NCBI RefSeq assembly: GCF_018613535.1
Contig: NZ_JAGGQB010000005.1
Coordinates: 186,001 to 250,000 of the forward strand
From: Bacillus sp. ISL-51
Lineage (GTDB): Bacteria; Bacillota; Bacilli; Bacillales; Bacillaceae
Direction of reading: 5' to 3'
Length of the DNA stretch: 64,000 nucleotides
Within the stretch, counting starts at the first letter, position 1. Every line of letters begins with the position of its first letter. Of the stretch, positions 20,637 to 30,411 are shown piece after piece. A program made the translations under genes and the position numbers. The notes beneath the pieces are model-generated. The model worked only from the letters and a program-made list of their open reading frames with translations. It was not told the origin of the DNA and ran no database searches.

Positions 20637-21119
20637 GTGTTGAAAATAGAGCGATTGCTCATCAACTTTAAAACACTTGAAGAATTTAAAAGGTTTAAGG
20701 AATACGGGATGCAGGAGCTGTCGATGCTTGAGGAGCTTCAGGATAATATCATTGAAAATGACAGCACCTCGCCATTTTACGGGATTTACTTCGGGGATAA
20801 ACTAGTGGCGCGAATGAGTTTATATCAGGTAAACGGCAGCACAAATCCGTATTTTGACCAGCGCCAGGACTTTTTAGAGCTTTGGAAGCTTGAAGTTCTT
20901 CCGGGCTACCAAAAAAACGGCTACGGCAAGGCGCTCGTTGACTTCGCCAAATCATTCAGAATGCCGATCAGAACAAATTCGCGTATGAAATCGGCGGATT
21001 TCTGGGATAAAATGAATTTCGAGCCTGTTAAATATGATATGGCGCGTGACAAAGGAGAAAATCCTTACATTTGGCATCCTGATATGGACGGCGAAATGAC
21101 ATCTGGGGAATCAGCATAA
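20637..21119 (+). CDS. ylbP: GNAT family N-acetyltransferase YlbP
   Basis: Putative acetyl-CoA-dependent acetyltransferase; substrate unknown. Start GTG at 20637 follows AAGGGGGAA. The 160-residue protein matches B. subtilis YlbP, with the acetyl-CoA loop region LEVLPGYQKNGYGKALV (Q-x-x-G-x-G type) near residues 85-101. It is divergent from panE and convergent with gerR, sharing a bidirectional terminator with the latter. Confidence 0.93.
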   Translation: MLKIERLLINFKTLEEFKRFKEYGMQELSMLEELQDNIIENDSTSPFYGIYFGDKLVARMSLYQVNGSTNPYFDQRQDFLELWKLEVLPGYQKNGYGKALVDFAKSFRMPIRTNSRMKSADFWDKMNFEPVKYDMARDKGENPYIWHPDMDGEMTSGESA

Positions 21120-21123
21120 TAAA

Positions 21124-21155
21124 AAACCGGCCGGGACACTGCCCTCAGGCCGGTT
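21124..21155. terminator. Bidirectional terminator between ylbP and gerR
   Basis: AACCGGCC / GGCCGGTT stem with a 15-base loop between the two convergent stops; A-run on the left and T-rich sequence on the right. Confidence 0.75.
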
Positions 21156-21159
21156 CACT

Positions 21160-21741
21160 TTATATGCCCTGCGCCGATTTTTTATGTCTTTCATCTTCTT
21201 TTGAATCCACCATTCTTCTCGCTCTGTCCATAATGTCAATCAAAGCTTTATAATCCTCTTCCGTCATCTCCAGCCTGTTTCTCAAGGTTTCATTTTCCTC
21301 GCGCAAATCCTCTACCTCTTTTTGCAGTGCGCTCAGCTGCGCCGAAAGCTTTTCTTTTTCGTGATGCACATCTTCGGCAGCCGGCGACTCTTTGAATTGC
21401 TGAAGAAACGCAATAACATCATCAATGGATAACTCTCTTTCTCCTTCCGCCCGGCGGACCGGAGATTGTTTAACAGCGCCCGGCAGATTGGCGGAATGCA
21501 CGCCGATTTGTTTTCTTAATTCTTTGCGCTGCTTTTTGGCAAGCTCTATGCCGGACTGGTATTGCTTTCTGACATAGGAATTCCACCTGAACCCGCAGGC
21601 GGCAGCAGTTCTCGTCAAAGCTCTGCCGACTTCCTCAAAAGCGGAAAGCTGCGTCCCGCCTTCCCGAATGTGCCGCAGCACCACTTCGGCCAGCAGCAAA
21701 TCTTCATCTTGTGTCCAGGCATCTTGTCTCGTTATGGTCAA
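21160..21741 (-). CDS. gerR: Sporulation transcription regulator GerR (RsfA family)
   Basis: Mother-cell regulator (formerly ylbO) that in B. subtilis is made under sigma-E and represses part of that regulon. The start is taken as TTG at 21741 ([11 protein letters not shown]) after GGAGGGGG, giving 193 residues as in B. subtilis. The N-terminus is a Myb/SANT-like DNA-binding domain ([18 protein letters not shown]), followed by a basic stretch ([10 protein letters not shown]) and a C-terminal coiled coil (about residues 130-175). Confidence 0.93.
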   Translation of the reverse strand: MTITRQDAWTQDEDLLLAEVVLRHIREGGTQLSAFEEVGRALTRTAAACGFRWNSYVRKQYQSGIELAKKQRKELRKQIGVHSANLPGAVKQSPVRRAEGERELSIDDVIAFLQQFKESPAAEDVHHEKEKLSAQLSALQKEVEDLREENETLRNRLEMTEEDYKALIDIMDRARRMVDSKEDERHKKSAQGI

Positions 21742-21852
21742 TCGTATCCCCCTCCATATTTGCTCGTTTACCTCATACATATGCCGCTGATAGATTAGAT
21801 AGACTACTGCCGCTCACAATTTTTTCGCGCAGACAAGCCGGAGGGAGAAAAA

Positions 21853-21886
21853 AGAAAAGCGCGGGAATCAAATTCCCGCGCTTTTC
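21853..21886 (-). terminator. rpmF terminator
   Basis: Long stem GAAAAGCGCGGGAA / TTCCCGCGCTTTTC with a 5-base loop just after rpmF. Confidence 0.85.
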
Positions 21887-21894
21887 TTCATACA

Positions 21895-22095
<201 letters not shown>

Positions 22096-22614
22096 TTAAG
22101 ATTCATCATCTTGTGTTAAGAGCTTTTTCAGATCCGCAAGTCTGGGGTCGATTTGATTTTGCTTGTCTTCCTCAGAAATCACTTGCCAATCTTTCCCCAC
22201 TTGGGGAGCGGCTCCTTCTTTTTGTTCAGTTTCACAAAAGATTTGCATAGGAATTTCTAAAAGAATCTCTTCTTTTACGATCGGAGTTAAGTCGACAGTA
22301 TCGTCTTCTGCAATATGAACGTCCTCATCTTCTATATCATCCGTCTTATGAAATCTAAACAGTTCTTTTGTCGCGATTGTAAATGGATACGGCACATCAA
22401 CTAAAGTTCTTGAGCACGGCAAAATCATTTCGCCTGAAATCGTAAAGTCAAACGAAACCTGCTTGGATTCAATCTCCGCGCGGCCCTTCACCCTGACGGG
22501 AGAAATGCGGCGGATGTCAGAATTCAATTTTGTCATCTCATTTAACTCAACTGTTTCATCAAACTCAAAGCTCTTTTTAGCCATTTGATGAAGCTGATAA
22601 ATCGTCCATTTCAT
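22096..22614 (-). CDS. ylbN: YceD/DUF177 family protein YlbN
   Basis: Conserved protein commonly encoded just before rpmF; its family is linked to 23S rRNA accumulation in plants and bacteria, but the biochemical role is open. The start MKWTIYQLHQMAKK at 22614 follows GAGGTGAT. The 172-residue protein is acidic, with the RVKGRAEIESKQVSFDFTISGE core and the conserved CSRTLVDVPYPF stretch near residue 85. It matches B. subtilis YlbN. Confidence 0.92.
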   Translation of the reverse strand: MKWTIYQLHQMAKKSFEFDETVELNEMTKLNSDIRRISPVRVKGRAEIESKQVSFDFTISGEMILPCSRTLVDVPYPFTIATKELFRFHKTDDIEDEDVHIAEDDTVDLTPIVKEEILLEIPMQIFCETEQKEGAAPQVGKDWQVISEEDKQNQIDPRLADLKKLLTQDDES

Positions 22615-22821
22615 TTGTATCACCTCAGGAAAGCAACAAACATGATTATAGCTTTTCAGAATGTTTTTGTCAATATTTTTTCTTTACAGCATAATGCCGC
22701 CGTTATGCAATCGTTGACAGCCGGATGGGCTATGCATACACTAAACGAAACGGACGCAAAATGCGTTTCATTTGCAAATGTACCACACGAAGCAAAACAT
22801 AGCAAGAAAGGCGGGAGATTT

Positions 22822-24069
22822 ATGAAGGCAGTCGGACTGGTTGTTGAATATAATCCCTTTCATAACGGACACCGCTATCATGCCGAACAAGCAAAAATCA
22901 GCACGGGAAGCAGCGTGGCTGCGGCAGTGATGAGCGGTCATTTTTTGCAGCGCGGGGAACCGGCTGCCGTCTCAAAATGGGCCCGAACCAAGATGGCGCT
23001 GGAAAACGGAGTGGACCTTGTGATTGAGCTTCCTTATATGTATGCCGTGCAAAAAGCGGAAATATTTGCGCGGGGAAGTGTTTCGCTTTTACACCAATTA
23101 GGATGCAGCAGCTTGTTTTTCGGAAGCGAAAACGGGCGGATTGAACCTTTTATTGAGGCAGCTGAGTCATTCGGCCGGGAGGAACAGAACTATAATATTA
23201 TAGTAAAAGAAGAGCTCAAAAAAGGCGTCAGCTATCCCGCCGCCGCCTCAAAAGCATTTTCAGCCATTTTCAAAGAAAACAATATGCTCGACTTGTCAAA
23301 GCCGAACAACATTCTCGGTTTCCACTATGTAACCGCGATACAAGCGGCCGGCTCTTCCATGAAGCCGTACACGACAGCCAGAATCGCCTCACAGTACCAT
23401 GATGCCGAGCTCCCTGACACAAATAGCCGGATAGCCAGTGCTACAAGCATCCGCAAGGCGATGATAGAAAAAGGATCGGCCGCCGTCGAGGACTTTCTCC
23501 CGGAAGCGTCTGCGCGGGAGCTGAACACATATCACACAACATACGGATTATGGCACACCGCTGAAGACTATTTTTCATATGTAAAATACAGCCTCAGCAC
23601 GCTCTCCCCGCAAGAGCTGAGCCAAATCTATGAAGTGGAAGAGGGACTTGAGCATAGAATACTGCGAATCATCAGACAGGCGCGATCTTACCATGAGATG
23701 ATGGAGCTTTTGAAAACAAAACGGTATACGTGGACGAGGCTCCAGCGTATGAACACGCACATATTGACACGAACCAAAAAAGAGGATATGCACAAGCTGC
23801 TGAAACCTTCTGCCGCCCCTTATATCAGACTGCTCGGAATGACAAAAAAAGGACAGGCCTATCTGGCCGGTAAGAAAAAAGAGCTTTCAGCACCGCTGGT
23901 GAGCAAGCTGTCTTCTATTTCTCATCCCGCACTTGATTTAGAAATTAAGGCGGGCCGGATTTACAGTCTGCCGATAAAAGAGCCGCTCAGAACGATGTTT
24001 GACCGGCAGGAATTTTCACAAGCTCCGATCCGCTATGATGAAGATGAAAAACGTTTTTTGAATGCGTGA
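22822..24069 (+). CDS. tmcAL: tRNA-Met cytidine acetate ligase TmcAL
   Basis: Forms N4-acetylcytidine at the wobble position of elongator tRNA-Met using acetate and ATP (old name ylbM). The start MKAVGLVVEYNPFHNGH at 22822 follows GGCGGGAG and puts the nucleotidyltransferase HxGH-type motif (FHNGH) at the N-terminus; the open frame extends a further 79 codons upstream but that part overlaps the divergent ylbN and is rejected. At 415 residues it has the family length, with SGHFLQRGEPA near residue 38. Confidence 0.95.
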   Translation: MKAVGLVVEYNPFHNGHRYHAEQAKISTGSSVAAAVMSGHFLQRGEPAAVSKWARTKMALENGVDLVIELPYMYAVQKAEIFARGSVSLLHQLGCSSLFFGSENGRIEPFIEAAESFGREEQNYNIIVKEELKKGVSYPAAASKAFSAIFKENNMLDLSKPNNILGFHYVTAIQAAGSSMKPYTTARIASQYHDAELPDTNSRIASATSIRKAMIEKGSAAVEDFLPEASARELNTYHTTYGLWHTAEDYFSYVKYSLSTLSPQELSQIYEVEEGLEHRILRIIRQARSYHEMMELLKTKRYTWTRLQRMNTHILTRTKKEDMHKLLKPSAAPYIRLLGMTKKGQAYLAGKKKELSAPLVSKLSSISHPALDLEIKAGRIYSLPIKEPLRTMFDRQEFSQAPIRYDEDEKRFLNA

Positions 24070-24072
24070 GAA

Positions 24073-24098
24073 AAGCACCTGACGATCGTCAGGTGCTC
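24073..24098. terminator. Palindromic terminator between tmcAL and ylbL
   Basis: AGCACCTGACGATCGTCAGG-type perfect palindrome (AGCACCTGAC / GTCAGGTGCT) between the convergent genes. The ylbL stop codon lies inside the right arm. Confidence 0.75.
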
Positions 24099-25111
24099 TT
24101 TACTTTCAGCTTATCCAAATAATCAAGCGCGTCCTGCATGGTGTCGACCGGGACGATCTTCATATGGGTGGCGATGGCTTTTGCCGTTTTCACAGCGTTT
24201 TTATAATCGGAATTTTTTGCTCCGTTTTGATTCGGCGCAAAGAAGATGTCTTTTCCCGCTTTGTCTGCGGCGACTACTTTTTGGTCGATTCCGCCGATCG
24301 GTCCGACCTTGCCGTCAACGTCAATCGTTCCCGTTCCGGCGATATTGTAGCCTTTTGTTTCGTCCGGCTTTGTCAGCTGGTTATAAATTTCTAATGACAT
24401 CATAAGACCGGCGGAAGGGCCCCCTATGTTTTCAATGTTAAAATGGAGATCCGGCTTCACTTTCACGTTCCGGTCCGTGTATAATGCCACGCCGATTCCC
24501 GCTCTTGACGGCTCGTCCGGGAATGATTTCAACACGAGAGTGACCGTCTTTTCTTTTGTGTCACGTTCAATCTTGAATGTCACTTTTTCACCGGCTTTTT
24601 TGCTGCTGATATAATCAATCAGCTTTTCTGCGGATTCATACTTTTTCCCGTCCGCACTGATGATTTTATCGCCGACCTCAATCTTTCCTTTCGCCGGCAT
24701 GTTTGACACCACTGAGCTTGCGTAAATGCCGTTAAATGAGTAGCTTACCTGTTTGCCCGCTTCCTGATAGGCGGCAATGACCGCGTTTTCCTGAGAGCTC
24801 TTCATCATTTGCAGCTGGCGCTTCATATATTCGGCATCTGATTCGCCCTCTTCTTTAATGCTTTCGTCAGGAACGATCTCGTCATAAGGGTGCACTTTCG
24901 CCCAAAGATATGTATACGGATTGGCAGGGCCTACTTTTACAGTCATTAAGGACAGGCTTCCCTTTTCCGGATACCCTCCGTCAACTTTAATCAGCGGCCT
25001 GAGCTCCGATGCTTCTCCGGGCTGTGTTATGTAATACGGAAGCTTAATAAATGTAACGGCAATCAATAAGATCAGGATGATAAACACCCAGCGAAAATGT
25101 TTTGTCTTCAT
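24089..25111 (-). CDS. ylbL: Membrane-anchored PDZ/Lon-type protease YlbL
   Basis: S16-family serine protease facing outside the cell; in B. subtilis it degrades the SOS division inhibitor YneA. Start [14 protein letters not shown] at 25111. The 340-residue protein has one N-terminal anchor (about 8-24), a PDZ domain (about 115-200, with VEVGDKI-like [12 protein letters not shown]), and a Lon protease domain with the catalytic serine in [10 protein letters not shown] (near 235) and lysine in [11 protein letters not shown] (near 280). It begins 5 bases after ylbK, so the two are an operon. Confidence 0.95.
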   Translation of the reverse strand: MKTKHFRWVFIILILLIAVTFIKLPYYITQPGEASELRPLIKVDGGYPEKGSLSLMTVKVGPANPYTYLWAKVHPYDEIVPDESIKEEGESDAEYMKRQLQMMKSSQENAVIAAYQEAGKQVSYSFNGIYASSVVSNMPAKGKIEVGDKIISADGKKYESAEKLIDYISSKKAGEKVTFKIERDTKEKTVTLVLKSFPDEPSRAGIGVALYTDRNVKVKPDLHFNIENIGGPSAGLMMSLEIYNQLTKPDETKGYNIAGTGTIDVDGKVGPIGGIDQKVVAADKAGKDIFFAPNQNGAKNSDYKNAVKTAKAIATHMKIVPVDTMQDALDYLDKLKVKST

Positions 25112-25116
25112 ATGAG

Positions 25117-25896
25117 TTAGCCCTCCCAATTCTCTATTTCTTGTTTAATCCGGCCGATCATCCGGTCTGCGGCTTCTTCGCCGGCGGTGATCATATGATC
25201 GATGTTGGCAAATGAGCTTGAGCTGAATGTTTCAAGAGAAGGGCGGATCATGACGTCTGCGGCAATGGTCTGGTGACGGACCAATTCGTTTTGCAGTATA
25301 TCCATACTTTGCATGATTACATCAAAAATATGTGCCGCTTTTTCCGTTTTTTTCACCCGGGATACATCTGAGGCGATGACGATATCGGCTCCCATATCCT
25401 TCACGGCCGATACCGGGATTCTGTCGACTACTGCGCCGTCTACCAAAAAACGTCCATTTATCTTTTGCGGGACAAAAATGCCTGGTATGCTGATGCTCGC
25501 GCGGACGGCTTCAGAAACAGAGCCTTTTTTAAAGACGACTTTTTCTCCGGTCTGCAGATCGCAGGCAACGATGCCAAGCGGGATTTGCAGTTCCTCTATT
25601 GGCTTGCCGAACGTATACGCATGCACGAGCTGCCTGATGCGGTCTCCTTTCAAAAATCCGAGCCTCGGTATCGAGTAATCCGCATACAGCCGCCTTTTAA
25701 AAGCTTTAGCGACTTTTTTCATCTTAGCGACGTCATGCCCCGCCGCATAAAAGCTGCCGACTAAGGCTCCCATACTGCTTCCGGCGATCATATCAATTGG
25801 AATCTGATGCTTATGTAAACTGGATAACACTCCGAGATGAGCAATCCCTCTGGCCCCTCCCGAACCTAACGCTAACCCGATTGTAGGTTTGGCCAA
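25117..25896 (-). CDS. ylbK: Patatin-like phospholipase YlbK (RssA family)
   Basis: Putative lipid acyl hydrolase; physiological substrate not known. Start TTG at 25896 ([14 protein letters not shown]) after GGGGG. The 259-residue protein has the oxyanion glycine motif GSGGARG at residues 11-17, the nucleophile elbow GSSMG near 40 and the catalytic aspartate in VDGAVVDR near 155, so the Ser-Asp dyad is intact. It matches B. subtilis YlbK and is coupled to ylbL. Confidence 0.93.
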   Translation of the reverse strand: MAKPTIGLALGSGGARGIAHLGVLSSLHKHQIPIDMIAGSSMGALVGSFYAAGHDVAKMKKVAKAFKRRLYADYSIPRLGFLKGDRIRQLVHAYTFGKPIEELQIPLGIVACDLQTGEKVVFKKGSVSEAVRASISIPGIFVPQKINGRFLVDGAVVDRIPVSAVKDMGADIVIASDVSRVKKTEKAAHIFDVIMQSMDILQNELVRHQTIAADVMIRPSLETFSSSSFANIDHMITAGEEAADRMIGRIKQEIENWEG

Positions 25897-26075
25897 CTTG
25901 ATTTAACCCCCTATAGACATCCTATACTTGAATTCTATGGTCTAAATTGAACCCCTATGCTCGTATATTAGTACAGGATCACAAATAGGTACTTGCCCGG
26001 CCATCCTTAAGGTCTGATCTTTATTTTATCATGATATAAATGTCAGTGTGCATTTTTAGCATCGGGGAGGTAAGA

Positions 26076-27293
26076 ATGAACTTGTCGAAGTTTCATACAT
26101 TTTTGATTGCATTGTTTTTTATCTTTTTGACGGCGACGGTTATTACGCACCCGCAGGCCTCATTCGAAGCCTCCAAAACCGGTCTTTCAATGTGGTGGGA
26201 GGTTGTTTTTCCTTCTTTGCTTCCGTTTTTTATTCTGTCAGAGCTCTTAATAGGCTTTGGCATCGTCAGGTTTGTCGGCCTTTTGCTTGAGCCCTTTATG
26301 CGCCCGATTTTCAGAGTGCCGGGAGTCGGCGGATTTGTACTGGCTATGGGCATGGCCTCAGGATATCCGGCCGGGGCTAAGCTGACTGCGCGGCTGCGGC
26401 AGGAAAAACAAATATCGAGAGTGGAAGCTGAACGACTCGTCTCTTTCACCAATTCGTCAAACCCTTTATTTATTTTCGGCGCCGTTGCGGTCGGTTTTTT
26501 TCATAACGCGCCACTAGGCATTTTGCTCGCCTCGGCTCATTATCTCGGAAATATCGCCGTCGGCCTGACAATGCGTTCATACGGACGGAAAGAGGAAGCG
26601 AAGTATACCGGCAAAAAAACGTTCTCACTTCCTTCGCTGAAGGAAGCATTCCAGGCGCTGCACAGCGCACGGATGGCGGAACAACGGCCTTTCGGGAAAA
26701 TATTGGGCGATGCGGTCACCTCTTCTGTACAAACTCTTCTCATGGTAGGCGGTTTTATTATATTGTTTTCTGTTTTTAATCGGTTATTATCTGTTGTACA
26801 AGTAATGGATGTCCTGTCGGTTTTCACAAATGCTGTACTTACACTCTTTCATCTGCCTGCAAAACTGGACATCCCCCTCATGAGCGGTATGTTTGAAATT
26901 ACGCTCGGAAGCAAACTGGTCAGCGAAGCAGATGCCGCTTTGCTTCCGAGAGCCATGATTGCAAGCTTCATCCTTGGTTTTAGCGGACTTTCCGTTCAAG
27001 CGCAGGTTGCCGGGATATTATCAGATACAGATATCAGGTTCAAACCGTTTTTTATGGCGCGTGTTCTGCAGGGCTTTTATGCCGCTGTTTTTATTCTCTT
27101 ATTGTGGAAGCCGCTCTATCTCGCATTGGACGAACCTCATCAGTCCGTATTTCTGCCTCTGAATGATCAGGGCGCAGCATCGTTTTTTGTCAGCGGCTGG
27201 AACCGCCTTGTCGCGGGCGGCCCCGCTGTCACATTGGCGGCGCTTGCCGTGTATGTGATGATTTATTGGCATAGACTGTCAGCAAGAATAAAA

Positions 27294-27302
<9 letters not shown>
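26076..27302 (+). CDS. ylbJ: Sporulation integral membrane protein YlbJ
   Basis: Polytopic membrane protein of the nucleoside-recognition (Gate) family, required for heat-resistant spores in B. subtilis, where it is in the sigma-E regulon. The start MNLSKFHTFLIALFF at 26076 follows GGGGAGG; 408 residues. About eight membrane segments are visible, with conserved MWWEVVFPSLLPFF near residue 40 and GMASGYPAGAKL near 92. The 179-base gap before it, shared with ylbK, should hold its promoter; I could not place a convincing sigma-E site. Confidence 0.93.
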
Positions 27303-28362
<1,060 letters not shown>

Positions 28363-28481
28363 TTTCCACACCACTTTTTCTGAAAACTTTGATGTCTGGC
28401 TTCGGCTTAAGGCCGATATGTATAAAAACAAATCCTATCTTATCATAAAGCATTCTCCCAAACAACGAACGGGAATACCAT

Positions 28482-28511
28482 GTATACTTACACACGTTCT
28501 TGTCAATATTA
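28482..28511 (+). promoter_or_regulatory. Candidate sigma-F/sigma-G promoter of csfG
   Basis: GTATA (28482-28486), a 15-base spacer and GTCAATATTA (28502-28511) match the forespore consensus GYATA-N15-GGNNANAHTR at all but one position. Predicted start near 28518. Confidence 0.75.
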
Positions 28512-28517
28512 CGTGTA

Positions 28518-28670
28518 ACAGCATCATTAGTGATGTTGTTGCCAACCGCGGAGAAGACTTACGTTTCCCCATAAGTTCTTCCTCCGGTTTCTCCTCTCCC
28601 TTTGCCTTCTCCTTAACTTGTTAAGGAATAGAAGGACCCCGCAGATGTCTGCGGGGATTTTTTTATATAC
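28518..28670 (+). ncRNA. csfG: Forespore small RNA CsfG
   Basis: A plus-strand unit with no plausible coding frame lies between rsmD (ylbH) and ylbG, where the sporulation-specific RNA CsfG is known in B. subtilis. A forespore promoter is followed by a hairpin (AACAGCATCA / TGATGTTGTT), a second one (GAAGACTTA / TAAGTTCTTC), a pyrimidine-rich stretch (28570-28615, with CTTCCTCC and TCTCCTCTCCC), a third hairpin (TCCTTAAC / GTTAAGGA) and a terminator (CCCCGCAGA / TCTGCGGGG plus seven Ts). Length near 150 nt fits what I recall for CsfG. The CU-rich single-stranded parts could pair with Shine-Dalgarno sequences; that is inference. Confidence 0.8.
28634..28668 (+). terminator. csfG terminator
   Basis: CCCCGCAGA / TCTGCGGGG stem with a short loop, then ATTTTTTT on the plus strand. 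Its reverse has only a weak U-run, so it serves the plus-strand RNA better than ylbG. Confidence 0.85.
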
Positions 28671-28938
28671 CGACCTTATAATCGTATTCTTTTGCTTTAT
28701 CAAGCTTAGATTCAAACTCTAACTTAAGAAAAGGCTTATAGGAAGGCTCCACTTTTTTTACATATGAGTAAGAAGATATCTTGTCCATCGTTTTTTCGAT
28801 TTGACTCATATCGCAATACAGCACAACGTATTTCAGCCGTTTCGAAACATAATGCACGTTCCCGAATTTTCTCAGCATTTTACTGTGCTTTAAGGAGTGA
28901 AGATATACGATTATGCCTTGGCGCTTACTTTCCACCAT
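28663..28938 (-). CDS. ylbG: UPF0298 family protein YlbG
   Basis: Small conserved cytoplasmic protein of unknown function, about 91 residues from ATG at 28938 ([18 protein letters not shown]), after GGCGGGTG. It matches B. subtilis YlbG nearly throughout, including [15 protein letters not shown] and [13 protein letters not shown]. Its 3' end overlaps the U-run of the csfG terminator on the opposite strand by a few bases. Confidence 0.92.
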   Translation of the reverse strand: MVESKRQGIIVYLHSLKHSKMLRKFGNVHYVSKRLKYVVLYCDMSQIEKTMDKISSYSYVKKVEPSYKPFLKLEFESKLDKAKEYDYKVGI

Positions 28939-28969
28939 TATCACCCGCCTGACTTTCTATTCATTTATG

Positions 28970-28994
28970 TAAAAGACGAGACGGCCGTCTCGTC
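28970..28994 (-). terminator. ylbF terminator
   Basis: Perfect palindrome GACGAGACGG / CCGTCTCGTC followed by TTTTAC on the minus strand. The ylbF stop codon touches its first arm. Confidence 0.75.
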
Positions 28995-29442
28995 AGGAAA
29001 CTTTGCATCCGCAGCCCCCGCCGGAACCGCAGCCTCCGCCGCAGGATGACAGGCCGTCAAAATAAGGATTTCCCGCCGGAACTTTTACATGCTCCGATAC
29101 GGCCGTTCCGATCTCAACGCTGATCTCGTCAAGCAGCGACTGAAGCTCGGTCTCTGCTTTTTTAAAATCGGCCACCTTATCGTTTAAGTCCAGCTCCCGC
29201 TTAATTTCCCTCATTTTGCGGGAAATCTCTCTATAATCAGGATGATACTTGCCGAATCGCTGCACATCCTCATACTGCTCTTTAATGCTCATAAAAGAAC
29301 GAATGATCCGCCCTGCCTCTTCATCTTCACGGAGACGCTTGTAACAATCGCGGTAATTTTCAGCCGTCTCAGACTGCAGAATCATGCCGGCAAGCTGCTC
29401 CGCTTCACTTTGAAGCTTGACGGACTCAATTGTTGCATACAT
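28993..29442 (-). CDS. ricF: Ric complex subunit YlbF (RicF)
   Basis: Part of the YlbF-YmcA-YaaT complex, which in B. subtilis speeds Spo0A phosphorylation, steers RNase Y and is needed for competence, sporulation and biofilm. The 149-residue protein is helical (YlbF/YmcA domain, about residues 5-115), and ends in a cysteine-rich tail (CGGGCGSGGGCGCKVS) that supplies iron-sulfur cluster ligands. Start ATG at 29442 after GGAGGTG. Confidence 0.96.
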   Translation of the reverse strand: MYATIESVKLQSEAEQLAGMILQSETAENYRDCYKRLREDEEAGRIIRSFMSIKEQYEDVQRFGKYHPDYREISRKMREIKRELDLNDKVADFKKAETELQSLLDEISVEIGTAVSEHVKVPAGNPYFDGLSSCGGGCGSGGGCGCKVS

Positions 29443-29543
29443 GAATACGCACCTCCAGTTGTTAGTTTACCATGAAACCAGCCAATTGGAAAATACGGAG
29501 AATGAGGCGCTCCCTTTTCTTTTTTATGAGAGTTTTCGAAGGC

Positions 29544-29570
29544 TAAAAAAAGCCCCTGTATCAGGGCTTT
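29544..29570 (-). terminator. ylbE terminator
   Basis: AAAGCCCTGA / CAGGGGCTTT hairpin with a following T-run on the minus strand, directly at the ylbE stop. Confidence 0.8.
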
Positions 29571-29808
29571 AATCTTGCGTCCGCATCGCATGGACCATCT
29601 GCATCATCATTTGCGCCATTTGAATTCCGTTTGTGAATTGATGAACGCGGTGCGGAATCGTTTTTTCATAAAAATTCATCATGTCAAGCTGAAATGAATT
29701 CAGATCATCGGGTTTTCTCGCAAGTCTGCGGTACCAGATGGGGCGTTCCCTTATAAACCGTTTCCGTTCTTCATCAGCCAGTATGAATTCCTGAACCTCT
29801 TTGCGCAT
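29569..29808 (-). CDS. ylbE: Conserved protein YlbE
   Basis: 79-residue protein matching B. subtilis YlbE; function unknown. It is basic at the N-terminus, with KRFIRERPIWYRRLARKP near residue 17, and is hydrophilic apart from a Met-rich C-terminus (MAQMMMQMVHAMRTQD). Start ATG at 29808 after GGAGAT. It lies 15 bases downstream of ylbD, so the pair is probably one transcript. Confidence 0.88.
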   Translation of the reverse strand: MRKEVQEFILADEERKRFIRERPIWYRRLARKPDDLNSFQLDMMNFYEKTIPHRVHQFTNGIQMAQMMMQMVHAMRTQD

Positions 29809-29823
29809 ACACGATCTCCTTCT

Positions 29824-30234
29824 TTAATCCTTTCTGAACGAAAAAGGATGTTGTCCAGAGCCCTGCTGAGGCTGCTTTGAGCTGCTGCCAGAAAATTGGC
29901 TCAAAAGGCTTTGCAATGACGAAATGGACTGGCTCATTTTATTGATCTGCTCATTCATTTGGTTCATATCCATTTTTTTGACGGCGGTCACCATTTTTGA
30001 AACAAAATCATTTTTTTCAGCCGGTTCTTCTTTGGTTTCCGCTTGAGAAGCAGGCTGCACGGACTGTTCTTTAAAAGGAGTCCACATAGGATCTTCCTCG
30101 CCGAGCAGAACCCAATTTTCGTAAACTTCCTGCCAGCTTTTTTTTTCCTTGCGAACGTTTTGAATCAGCTTGGGATGCTTTTTTACGAATTGTTTAAAAT
30201 CATCGATTGATTGCCTGGATTGTTGATTCGCCAC
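29824..30234 (-). CDS. ylbD: Putative spore coat protein YlbD
   Basis: 136 residues from GTG at 30234, eight bases after GGAGGGGG; a GTG three codons earlier would lie against that ribosome binding site and is rejected. Conserved N-terminus SIDDFKQFVKKHPKLIQNVRK, central WTPFKEQ, a helical middle (MNQMNEQINKMSQSISSLQSLL) and a Ser/Gln/Gly-rich tail. B. subtilis YlbD is annotated as a coat-associated protein; that role is taken from memory. It precedes ylbE. Confidence 0.88.
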   Translation of the reverse strand: MANQQSRQSIDDFKQFVKKHPKLIQNVRKEKKSWQEVYENWVLLGEEDPMWTPFKEQSVQPASQAETKEEPAEKNDFVSKMVTAVKKMDMNQMNEQINKMSQSISSLQSLLSQFSGSSSKQPQQGSGQHPFSFRKD

Positions 30235-30372
30235 AATTCTCACCCCCTCCGAAAAGTTTTACCTACTATAATGTATCGGTTTATGCGCCTTTATGTTCGC
30301 CTAAATTGTAAAAAAAGCTGGTATATCTCAAAGGTTCTTTCTTTGGTCAGTCCCTGATGCAGAAAACAATAA

Positions 30373-30404
30373 AAAAACCGCACGGGTGATTCCTCCCCTG
30401 CGGT
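30373..30404 (-). terminator. ylbC terminator
   Basis: GACCGCAGGGG / CCGTGCGGTT imperfect hairpin followed by TTTTTTT on the minus strand, just after ylbC. Confidence 0.7.
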
Positions 30405-30411
30405 CTTTTTG

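Noticed and set aside
22585-22821. 79-codon N-terminal extension of TmcAL
   Set aside because: The conserved nucleotidyltransferase N-terminus starts at 22822 with a good ribosome binding site; the extension overlaps ylbN and reads as non-coding.
25897-26075. A sigma-E promoter for ylbJ
   Set aside because: Expected from the known regulon, but no pair of hexamers at proper spacing was convincing.
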